A DNA stretch of 64,000 nucleotides from Ostrinia nubilalis (lineage: Eukaryota; Arthropoda; Insecta; Lepidoptera; Crambidae). A program made the translations under genes and the position numbers. The stretch lies in assembly GCF_963855985.1 (NCBI RefSeq), contig NC_087098.1:11118501-11182500 (forward strand), in the 5' to 3' direction. The notes beneath the pieces are model-generated. The model saw nothing but the letters and a program-made list of their open reading frames with translations, did no database searches and was not told the DNA's origin. Shown in pieces: positions 24,000-33,506 of this stretch; position 1 is the stretch's first letter; each line of letters opens with the position of its first letter.

Positions 24000-24170
24000 A
24001 AAAGTCATTTATTTTCAGCAAATCGGCTTTTGTAAAATGCTTTTACACGTCCCAGTTTACTACAGTTTAATTAAGTTAGGTCTAGATGTTAATCTGGGAT
24101 CATCATCATTAAGCATACGCTTTTCTCAGCTTAAATAAACTTTTTTTAATTCGACCAAAACTTTATGAGT
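24000..24170 (-). mobile_element. Jockey-type LINE 3' UTR fragment
   Basis: CATTTATTTTCAGCAAATCGGC followed by AATGCTTTTACACGTCCCAG matches the 3' UTR of the LINE at 39236-40312 (CATTTATTTCTGTAAATAGGC...GCACTTTTACACGTCCCAG). Same orientation, coding part missing. Confidence 0.55.
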
Positions 24171-24289
24171 TCTAACAGTTGTTACAGAGAAATTCCACAA
24201 ACCTTCCATCAAAAGACGAACGATTCCTACGTCCCTAAGGAACATCATTTGGACACTACAAAACAAAAAAATACCTTTACCTTTATTTG

Positions 24290-24525
24290 GCGCGTGGAAC
24301 ATTCGTAAGATGACGTCACAGCTGTAGGCCCGTCAACCGCATGTCACTGTGACAACTGACAACCCGACGCGGGCAGTCAGCCGTCGAATAAACGTCAATA
24401 ACGCCAAGCCGGCCGGCTCGGACGTGTCACGTGAGGAATGTACGTCACTTTTGACAGCGATGCGCGCAATATTTTTAAATTTAGCATTTTTTGAAATCAT
24501 TTTGTACGCTGCCACTCGCTAATTG
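24290..24525. promoter_or_regulatory. GC-rich block with CRE and E-box motifs
   Basis: Contains the palindrome TGACGTCA (about 24311), a CACGTG-type E-box in GTGTCACGTGAGG (about 24425), GTACGTCAC (about 24440) and the CpG-rich GCCGGCCGGC. Motif clustering in an otherwise AT-rich stretch suggests a regulatory element, but no adjacent transcript is recognised. Confidence 0.3.
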
Positions 24526-26667
24526 GGACACTTTTTGCATGTGTTTGCTTAATAATTCTGTGGATGGCTGCATAGAGCTACATTCAAACAAATTCCTCTA
24601 ATAGCGAAACATATTCAACAGTGTATTGGATAAATATTGTACCTTTATGATGGTAGGTATACCTTGATTTAAAATCATCAAGGATTTAATAAAGCAGTCT
24701 CAAATGCCTTGGCGATAATTGAATTCCAGACAAATTTAGTTCCCATATAACACGACACGGCAATCTGTCTTGTGCAAATACAGATTTTCGCACCAAGCTG
24801 GGATATACTGAAACCTTTTGACCAAACCATTTACAAAGAAATACAGCGCCTACGAGTGTTGCAATCTGCTGCCCAATTGAAATTCGACTTTGTTGGTTCC
24901 AAATAGGGTGTAAATTGGATGGTTGGTGTTAGTGCAAAGAAATGCGTTATGTTTATTTTGCGAAATCCAATTTTCTGCTGACATCTCATCTGTCAAATGT
25001 TAGCGTGGGGGCTGCAAAGTCGTCGAGTGCAAAAGTGTCCAAGCGGCACCGAGAGTCGAGAATGACGGCTAATCTTAAGAGTACTTTGATGGATTAGACT
25101 GGGATAGTTTATTTAATTACAGAAACAAAGCGTTGTGATAAAAGCGCGTTCAATTTATTTTTGATACATTTTGATTTCACTGTTTGCTCACGAAAATCCG
25201 AAACGTTTCAATCTTATTATGATACTTATTACTATCGAATCTCATTTATTGTTTCTAAATCCATTTTAACCGTCTCGTTGTTAAATATTAGGCTGCATTT
25301 TACATAATTAGGTACCACTTTACCCAGATCAAAAATGTTTTGTTTTTTACTTTAACTAAAATTAAGCGAAGTTTTTACTACATTAGATAACGTTTAAACT
25401 TTAGATTTACATCACTCATGATCAGCATTTACTTGCTTCTACTTAGTCTAGACTAGATATATATAAACTGTCATTAATTGTATTACATTAATTGTCATTA
25501 ATATTCGATTAATATTCATTATCATTATTCTACCATTTGCCCTTGGAATTCAAACCCGAAACTCCCGCGATTTAAAATCACTTTGAATAACCTGCCGCTT
25601 CAGAAATCCGCATGCCAGCCCAAAAACGCCTCAAACGCTCGACGAGTACTTTATCAAGTAATTGCTGTGCTTAACCAATTTGGCGGCGAAGAAAAACGCG
25701 ACCCCCTATGCACAGTCGAGTAGGGTTACCAAGCATATTATCAATTTTTTTTCGTAGCATTCATGTATTTTTAGTGTGGTGTAATTCCACATTACATAAG
25801 TAAGTAATTAGGTTAATGTGTTTAGTAGTCCATAAATGTCATTTTGATATGACACATTATACCTATTTTTTCGACATTAGGTACCTAGTACCTACACTAC
25901 ATGATACGGAGGGCCGACCCCAAATAAAATGGGAATGGGCCAGGCTTTTGCCTGGTAGAAAAAAGTACTTGCACTACAAACATTTATTATCATAACTACC
26001 TAACACTGTTATTCATTATTGGCAGAATTCAATATTTTTAACGCCTGTAGGTACACTGCTTGATGCTGAAAAGGTCCTTCAATATTCATACACAAAGTTT
26101 CATGCAGCGAAACTTATATTTTATCTTGGCCGCTCCATCTTACCAAGGACAACCTTGCAAAAAGTTTTACACAAGATTATTTAAAAATGGTCGTGTTCAA
26201 CGTTACCCCATATACACTGTACAGGAAATTTGTTTTAAATTTCGACAACAATGGGGAGATCGGGCCAGGATAATTGCGACGCAACCCGTGACGGACACTG
26301 GAATAAATCCACCAATGAACGGTTAATGATAGCTTACGAGAAACGAGGCTTCAATGGGACCCTGTGCGTACAATCAAGTGCAAAAATATGGACGCATTCC
26401 TTATTTTTTAATACCCTGGAATTTTAGAGGTCAATCTTTAATAACTAAAATAAAAATTAGTCCAATCCCCTATTAATTTGTAAACGTAAAAGTTACAGGC
26501 CTTGTGTCTCACATTGCCCGCATTTTAAATCAGCATTTAGTCAGTCTCAAATCTGGGCTCAAGGAAAAGAAAATGAAGAGTAAGTGAATATTTGACATAA
26601 TATCACGGAATCCTTCCTAATAATTTATTTAATTTGTTGATAAGAAAATAAAAATATTTAATTTTCG
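24526..26667. other. Non-coding, nothing recognised
   Basis: AT-rich. An 88-codon frame at 26060-26326 has no recognisable domain and is probably chance. Confidence 0.35.
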
Positions 26668-26716
26668 AAATCCTTGGGGGAGGCCTTTGTCCAGCAGTGG
26701 ACGTCATTTAGCTGAC
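26668..26716 (+). mobile_element. RTE LINE 3' scrap
   Basis: CCTTGGGGGAGGCCTTTGTCCAGCAGTGGACGTCATTTAGCTG is the last ~45 bp of an RTE-type LINE reading frame (LGEAFVQQW), without the usual GAT tail. Confidence 0.7.
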
Positions 26717-27850
26717 GTCAACTAGTATACAAAAGGAAACAAAATTAACATGCACGTGTATCTGACTGTACTTAAGAGCAATCAGCATTCTGCAGAATCG
26801 AATCACTCCCGCGTCCACTTGCGTGCACAAATAAAGATATTTGGAAAATCTTGTGGCGCAGGTACACTACTTATGCGGGAAATTGATTGAGACATAGGTA
26901 GTGTAAACACGCACTTCAGTTAATTTCGCCGTGCATCGCCCATCATTCGGTGTGCTTTGTCTTGGTCAATTTCCCGCTACCTAGATAAAGGTTCTGGAAT
27001 ATCAGCCGATATGCGACGTTACAAAAATTAAATGTATACTTTATACCAGTGACTCTTGGGCCTCTTCTACACGGCAATTAAACATTGTAGCAACCCTTAC
27101 AGCAATGTTACCTACCACAAGCTAAATACATGGACTGAATTAAAATTATTGCCGTGATCAAGTTAAATGTGAACAAAGCGATTTCCAAATCGTAAACAAC
27201 AACAGTAACAAGCTTATGAGATATGGATTCACGATTAAAAATAGTGTCAAAACAAAAATAGCAACCAAGGCAATATTTCAGTTCTACACTTATGGAAGTG
27301 TACACTTAGACAAGTGACGCTAAAGTTAAACATGTCGATAAATCATGAAGATTATAAATCGGTTTTACAACCAATAGGTGATCTCGGAAACGGTGATAAA
27401 TCATACTCGAAATAGGGTAGTTTCGTTCCCTGGAGTGACATTAAAAGATTCCAGAGAAAACTATCACACTCAAGCGGTCTTTTCCGAATGACGGTAAACT
27501 ACAACTAAAATCAGTATTATGTGTGCTTACCATGAGTTTATGTTAGGTGAGCTCGCTAGCGGCTGCGTAAAAAAATGACATTAGAATGTATGACAGATTG
27601 TACACCGCCCCTAGCGACTACTTTCAAGAACTAAAATCTTCATCGATTTTTTTTTACTCACTCGCTAGCGATTAAAGCACATTTAACCTAGACTCATGGC
27701 AGGAAGCACACTTTTAAACAGCCGAAGCCCAAATCTTATCTATTAATAATAATAATATGGTTACTGAATAGACGAATAATAATGAATTAATAGCAGGCCT
27801 GGCTCACTCCGCGCGGTACATCCGATAATTACCTACAGCGAAGCGCCCCG
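26717..27850. other. Non-coding, nothing certain
   Basis: AT-rich. CGCTAGCG palindromes at about 27550 and 27662 bracket a 110-bp piece that might be a small MITE; not proven. Confidence 0.3.
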
Positions 27851-27865
27851 CCGGCGGGTATTATA

Positions 27866-27900
27866 TCAGTCGAGTGTCACGCGCGCGCTCGTCAGGACGC
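27866..27900 (+). promoter_or_regulatory. Inr + DPE core promoter of the THAP exon
   Basis: TCAGTC (A at 27868 as +1) matches the insect initiator, and GGACGC starts exactly at +28 (27895), matching the DPE consensus RGWYV. The surroundings (27780-27920) are GC-rich. Transcription from here would reach the ATG at 27953 after an 85-nt leader. Confidence 0.6.
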
Positions 27901-27952
27901 TGGCGTGCGTTGTAGTACCTACCTAATTCTATGATCGAAGTATTATTTAAAA

Positions 27953-28056
27953 ATGGACATAAAGAGAAAGAAATATTGTGCGGCGTTCGGGTGTTTAAAT
28001 TCGAAAAGAAATCTACCGGATTTGTCTTTTTTTTCGCTTCCCAAAGATGCTGAAAG
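27953..28056 (+). CDS. First exon of a THAP-domain protein
   Basis: From the ATG the exon codes about 35 residues, MDIKRKKYCAAFGC..., ending FFSLPKDAE plus two bases of the next codon, and then a donor GTATGT (28057-28062). The pair C9-X4-C14 and the later FxLPKD fit the first half of a THAP zinc finger (C-X2-4-C-X35-50-C-X2-H), a DNA-binding fold found in P-element transposases and many host regulators. The second zinc pair must be in another exon, which I could not find before the nested transposons starting at 28959. Reading through gives a stop at 28081-28083. It may be the start of a host gene with a long intron, or the leftover of a P-like element. The placement of promoter, ATG, motif and donor all agree. 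Confidence 0.68.
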
Positions 28057-28142
28057 GTATGTTGGCCATGTAGGTAATCAATAATTCTTAGGATAGTATA
28101 GGAACCTAACCTACCATGACTACTGCTCAGAATGCGTTCGTT

Positions 28143-28203
28143 CGTTTCAGCCAAATGACGTCCACTGCTGGACAAAGGCCTCTCCCAAGGTTTTCCATAA
28201 TGA
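28143..28203 (-). mobile_element. RTE LINE 3' scrap
   Basis: TTTCAGCCAAATGACGTCCACTGCTGGAC...AAGGCCTCTCCCAAGG is the minus-strand 3' end of an RTE-type LINE, about 85 bp downstream of the THAP exon. Confidence 0.7.
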
Positions 28204-28814
28204 ATGCGTACTTACATTACATACGTGTCATGAGGTACGTACCTCATGACATATAAGTAGATTAATTATTTTTTTCACTAGACAGCAACCCTAACAGCGT
28301 AAAAAGAGTTCAGAGGCACGCGATAGAAAGAGACAAAACTTGTAGGTGAATAAAATTGTAGGTACGTAGTGCTGTGCGAGCTGAATTCCACTGTATCGCG
28401 TCGCAGCAAGACTCGCATTTATTTAAATCGTCTTGCGGAGTAATCCTTCTGTACCTGTACTATTACTTATTCTGTGTTAATAGTCCGTTATCAAGTCAGT
28501 TTAAACAATAATAACCCAAAGGGAAAAGTTACACGATAACGCAAAGACCAATAAAACTATACAATAATTTTGTCAAACCTTCATTATTTTGTGGGTTAGT
28601 TATAATTTTGCAGTCGTATTTAGACAGTGATGGAAAATCCCAAGGTGATATTAATTTATTTAATAACATCAATGTTTCCTCTCATTATGTACTGAATTAA
28701 TTAAACACAATATCTCAATAGGAAGGATAATGAGAATGACACTAATTATTATCATTAATAGGACTACGAAAGGATCAACAAGCTTATCAATATTTTGCGT
28801 AACACGTTTGTGGA
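28204..28814. other. Non-coding, nothing recognised
   Basis: Searched on both strands for a second THAP exon (Cys-X2-His, AVPTIF-like motif); none seen. Confidence 0.35.
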
Positions 28815-28898
28815 GTGACGATTACCGGTGTTTTTTGTATGGAGTTTGAAATACTTTTGACGTTTGTCAAAATTAAAGTAAGGTGGTGCAAACCAGCC
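28815..28898 (+). mobile_element. 118-bp MITE family, right two thirds
   Basis: Starts within the family at GACGATTACCGGTGTTTTTT and ends GGTGGTGCAAACCAGCC. The left terminal repeat is missing, so it is a truncated copy. Confidence 0.78.
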
Positions 28899-30802
28899 TA
28901 AATTTGACACTGAGTAACGGACAATAGATATAAATATAATTTAAATACTTTTTTTATACAGTGTGAGTCACGTTAAAGTGTACATATGAAAATAGGTGAA
29001 ACTAGACCTATTTTTATCGACAAAAAAGAGGTCAAAATTTTTTTGAGTTTTTATTTTTATTTTTTATAGATTTTTTTTTCTTCCAGTTACTTATTGTAAA
29101 GAAATCTTAATAACTTTTAAACTACCTATGAGGTAGGTATATCCTGATAAAATAAAAACAGTAATAATGCTAAATAACAGGCGATACTAAAAAAATACAT
29201 AAAATACTCAGAAAATGCCAACAAATAATAAAAAATGATACTTTTTGAAAAAAATATGCTTTTTTTTTATAAATTTCTCCAAAAAATGCCCCTATAACAG
29301 GTGGTTTTTATTACTTTGTATTATTCACTATCGTATTACCTTCGTAAAACCAAAAATCGCATGTCTCTATCCCTATCACAACGTTTGCAATGATCGTTTG
29401 AACTAAGCCTCTCCGGGCGCGCCATTCAACGCTTCGTTAACAACGAAACTGAAAATGGCTCTAGATTTGTAATTTTGATAAAGACAAGTTAGATTTCAAA
29501 TAAAAACAAAAGATTTCGAAGTAAAATAAGCATTTTAGTTAAAATTAAAATTGTCCCTACCTGTAGCGGAGAATAATGCGGCTGAACCATTTAAGAACCT
29601 AGTAAGGGACACTTTTGCAGATTTTTGTTTTTTGTCATAAATCACCTTAGAATTAAGGTCTCCACAGGATGTGAAGACAGAAATTGCTCTATTGTACTTA
29701 AAACCGGAAAAACGCGTTGCTAAAAACCTAGTAAGTCGAATTCAAATTTGAAAAAACCATTATCAAAACCTAGCAAGTTACAATGTGACTTACTAGAGGT
29801 AAAATGCTACTATAATTTAAATATTATTTTGAATTCTGTTGGCTAATACTCTATAATCTTATCAAAATCTGAGAACTACATGAGTACTGATTCATATTAG
29901 ATTTTGATTCTGGTTTCACGAGGTAACTTTTGTCAATAAATTAATTTTTAGTGTTAGTAAGGGGCATAAAACTTGCAATTTTTAACTAAATATATTTATT
30001 TATTCCATAAAGTATACTTCAGTTACTAATCTTCAATATAAACATCAGAAGTTATCCAAATCTTTAAGCATCTTAGCAAGGCAAATGAAAATGCGGTTTT
30101 CGCTCTCCTGTAAAATTTACTCCGCTGCACTTACTAGGTTCTTAAATGGTTCAGCCGAATGTTGTGGCAGGCCTTTGTTCAAACGATCATAGCAAATGTT
30201 GTGATAGGGATAGAGACATGCGATTTTTGGCTTTACAAAGGTAATACGATAGAGAATAATACAAAGTAATAAAAAACTACCTGTTATAGGTGCATTTTTT
30301 GGAGAAATTTATCAAATAACCAAAAAAACACGAATTTAAAAGCAGATTTTTTTCAAAAAGTATCTTTTTTTATTATTTATTGGCATTTTCAGGGTATTTT
30401 ATGTATTATTTTAGTATCGTCTGTTATTTAGCATTATTACTGTTTTCATATTATCAGGATATACCTCTTAGTTTAAAAGTTATTACGTTCTCTTTACAAT
30501 AAGTAATTGGAAGAAAAAAAATTCGAATAAAATTTAATAAAAAATCACAAAAAAAATTTGACCTCTTTTTTGCCGATAAAAATAGGTCTAGTTTTACCTA
30601 ATTTCATATGTACAGTCCTCTCAACTTAAGCTGAGAATTGCATTTGTGTGAGTGCACACCGATAGTTTAGAGTGGCAAGCAGCCTGAAGCGCGGCGCGTC
30701 CGCCACGCACCGCTTCCTTGCCGCTCACATACTTCACTTCACCCCCGGTACTGGTAGCAGATACGTGTAATTTTATGTAATTGTGTTCCAAATATTAGTG
30801 AA

Positions 30803-30940
30803 ATGGCTCCTACTGTAAGTGAATTTCCTGTACGAAATCCATTAAGCAGCCAAGTGAAAGAAATTTTATGCAAATTGAAAACGTATTTTAAAGGTGTGAA
30901 CGAAAAGTTTTTAGTCTGTTTTTATTTTGTAATTTTATAA
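30803..30940 (+). pseudogene. Short relict ORF in element B (45 codons)
   Basis: ATG at 30803 in GTGAAATGGC context opens MAPTVSEFPVRNPLSSQVKE... to a TAA at 30938. It lies just inside the left terminal repeat, where a transposase would start, and is coding-like up to about residue 34 before becoming T-rich. I do not recognise a family. It may be the first exon or the truncated start of element B's transposase. Confidence 0.35.
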
Positions 30941-31578
30941 AGTTTGTCTTTTTGTTGTATTTTGTAAGGCTGGCTGGACGCCCTCTCTATAAACGGTGCT
31001 CGCAGAATATCAGCGTCGAGGTACTTCGTGCCTTGGCATATGCTGAGCGAGGACCTGTTTTTATTTATTTATTTATTTAAAAGGATGTGTCAAGTGTCGT
31101 TACATCGGCCCAATGAGGATCAGTACTGTTGTAGAAAATTCAATAAAACTAGTATCTACGTTAATCTTTAAGACATAAGAAAGATATATCTTTTTGAATT
31201 ATCCAAATCGGACCATTACTTACGAAGATATTAAGTAATAAACATAGGCCGTTTTTGCCGCTAAAAGTCAACGTACGCAGGGCCGCGTGACGTCACTATA
31301 TCCGAATCGAGCGCAGCCGGCGTACTATTGGGATGGAAAATATTTTTTTCCAGCTAAACTATCAGTTTTAGAAAAAAACTTTTAATAACATTTATTCATC
31401 AAAATAAAGTAACCTATCGACCAGTAATTTTTAAAAATAAAAATTGTGAAAAATAAGTATCGCTATGTCCAAAAACCACATTTTCATAGGATTCGATGCA
31501 ATGCGGAGACGCGGTTGGGGTGAGTGTAACTTAATGATTGTTTGTATTGAAACATAATAATACATAATATGTTGCTAA

Positions 31579-31856
31579 TACCCAGTTTCTGGCCTGGGGG
31601 GGGGGAGGGGTAAGTCATACCCAGTTTCTGGCCGAGGGGGAGTCATACCTAGCTTATGCTTATGGACTGGGGGAAGGGGCTAGCCTTACCCAGCTTCTGG
31701 CCTGGGGGAGGGGAGGTGTGTCAAGTCATAACCGGTTTCTATGGGCTGGGGGGAGGGGCTAGCCTTACCCAGCTTCTGGCCGAGTGGGAAGTCATGCCCA
31801 GCTTATGACCTGGGGAGAGGAGGGGAGCGGGGGAGTCATACCCAGCTTCTAGGCTA
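31579..31856 (+). repeat. G-rich degenerate minisatellite, about 8 units
   Basis: Units of about 28-45 bp start with CCCAGCTTCTGGCC (variants CCCAGTTTCTGG, CCTAGCTTATG, ACCGGTTTCTATG), continue with G runs such as GGGGGAGGGG, and end AGTCATA or TAGCCTTA. Runs of three or more G at short spacing give several potential G-quadruplexes on the + strand. Confidence 0.85.
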
Positions 31857-31991
31857 AGATTAAATAGATTTCCAGGAGGGAGTAGCTGTCCTTTCCTGCA
31901 GCAGCTGGCCCGCCCATGGGAACGGCGAAAAGATAGGTAGGTACGTAGGTTTAACTCAGAAAAACTAAATAACAGGTAGGTATTGCGTGTA

Positions 31992-32443
31992 CAGTCGCAG
32001 AATGAAAAGGTTCGTCACCTTAGTGTCGGTTTTCGCTTGCACTATGTACTGTAAGAGTCAAACCTGCCAACATAACCGTGCAAGAAACAATGCTGCTAAT
32101 ATTTAAATAAATATGACGTTTGCTAACGAATGAGGTTTTGCTTGTTTATTTTTCTATCCCATCAGTGCAATATTGTTACAAAATGTAGTTTTTTTTTTCA
32201 ATAGATAATGGCAGGTTGAACCAACAAGAAGGTTTTAGTTTATCAATCTTAGTAATCTTCTTGACAAGTTAAATCGTCAAACAACTTTGATCTGAATAAT
32301 TTTGAACTTTATTGACGAACAGTTAAAGATTATTTTCTCTAACTCGAGATTATTCTGTAACATAGTTTCAAAAGGTAATATGTGCTCGTGATTCGTTGAA
32401 GGAATCAATTTGAAAACTGACGAACCTTTTCATTCCGTGACTG
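31992..32443. mobile_element. Element C: TA-flanked MITE inserted into element B
   Basis: Ends CAGTCGCAGAATGAAAAGG... and ...CCTTTTCATTCCGTGACTG, TA on both sides (31990-31991, 32444-32445). A second copy in the opposite orientation is at 43433-43906. It is 452 bp with no coding capacity. Confidence 0.88.
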
Positions 32444-33164
32444 TACATCGAAATGATCTTCATAGCAATGTCTTGTAGCCTAGGCAGAGTGTATCTGCCT
32501 CAGCTATACCTTATTGTTAGAAGTAAATAAATTAATACTTATACATTTTTATATTTTACTTGGAAGAAGATATGACTCTAACAACACTTATGAACACTTT
32601 ATTTGAATAAATCGCCAAATATACCACCGCGGAGACCCCAATCGCGTCTCTGCGTTCCATTGAATCGTATGAGCGTATGGATTTTTTGCGTTATTTTTCA
32701 CAATTTCTATTTTTAAAAATTACCTATCGATAGCTTACTTTATTCTGATGAATAAATGTCATTACAAGTTATTCTCTAAAACTGATAGTTTGGCTAGAAA
32801 AAAATATTTTCTATCCACGCAGTACGCCGGCAGCGTTCGGATCGGATATAGTGACGTCATCGTCCCCGCGCCGGGCGGTCAGTGAAGTTTTTTAGTAATT
32901 TGGCCATAACTTCGTCAATTTTTGTCGTAGAACAAACATTTTTGGACTGTGTATTAAGGATTTCTTAGCCCTATAAATCTGCATTCACAGCTAAAAATCG
33001 AAATGATCCTCATTGGTAGCAAGTGTTTTATAGACTTCCTTTTAATAAAACATTAATTTTATTTGTATGTGTTTTACTAACGGTACTTTTGGCGATCACT
33101 CACACAAATGCAATTCTCAGCTTAAGTTGATAGGACTGTACACTTTAACGTGACTCACACTGTA

Positions 33165-33286
33165 TACGACAAATGATATAACGGCCAATGAAACCAGATT
33201 TAACCATTAATCTAAATTTTGTTTCTAAAAATAAATTGTGAGTTACTTTTAGTAAAGGAGAATAATGAATGACCGTGGAAAATATC
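33165..33286. other. Unique spacer with gypsy target site
   Basis: About 120 bp of AT-rich sequence between element A and the gypsy LTR. The last five bases (ATATC, 33282-33286) are the left copy of the gypsy target duplication. Confidence 0.7.
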
Positions 33287-33390
33287 TGTAACGTCAATCA
33301 AACACAGAGACTAGAAACTGACTGGTTTATTATTGTATAGCGCATACCCACATATACAACCAATATAAATCTAGATAAAACTACCCAACA
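33287..33390 (-). repeat. Gypsy 3' LTR (104 bp)
   Basis: The + strand reads TGTAACGTCAATC...CTACCCAACA, so on the minus strand it is TGTTGGG...GTTACA. Identical to 37556-37659. Confidence 0.95.
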
Positions 33391-33402
33391 CCTTTCCCCT
33401 TT
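33391..33402 (-). other. Gypsy polypurine tract
   Basis: The minus strand reads AAAGGGGAAAGG directly before the 3' LTR, the normal place and composition of the plus-strand primer. Confidence 0.85.
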
Positions 33403-33506
33403 AAATTACCTAAGTGGTACTAATTTATTAAACAATCTTATGTCTGTTATTTATGTTCTTAATACGTGTTACAGTTTTAAACCAAGTAATTATTACAATT
33501 GACATT

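Larger units (their letters stand above)
30613..33138. mobile_element. Element B: foldback inserted into element A
   Basis: Terminal repeats CAGTCCTCTCAACTTAAGC... and ...GCTTAAGTTGATAGGACTG pair over about 43 bp, with TA at both flanks (30611-30612, 33139-33140). Removing B rejoins element A's terminus cleanly (CATATGTA + CACTTTAACG). Further in, the arms pair again in diverged form: GTGACGTCACTATATCCGA near 31288 with TCGGATATAGTGACGTCA near 32836, and GGTTGGGG/CCCCAATCGCG. It carries a relict frame (30803), a G-rich minisatellite (31579) and element C (31992). It is a non-autonomous or decayed mariner-like element. Confidence 0.85.
28959..33162. mobile_element. Element A: long foldback, TA-flanked (mariner-like ends)
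   Basis: Begins CAGTGTGAGTCACGTTAAAG and ends CTTTAACGTGACTCACACTG, with TA on both outer sides (28957-28958, 33163-33164), the signature of Tc1/mariner-type insertion. The left arm (28959 to about 29410) pairs with 30172-30612 over some 440 bp of clearly similar sequence. The centre repeats the word CCTAGTAAG several times (29598, 29727, 29767 as CCTAGCAAG, and inverted at about 29789 and 30130). No transposase frame is seen. Its right end is split by element B at 30613-33138, so A alone is about 1.68 kb. Confidence 0.85.

Noticed and set aside
26060..26326. 88-codon frame
   Set aside because: No domain, no promoter or poly(A) context, composition like the surrounding non-coding DNA.
27541..27670. 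Possible MITE between CGCTAGCG palindromes
   Set aside because: The palindromes are only 8 bp and self-complementary, and no further arm pairing is seen.
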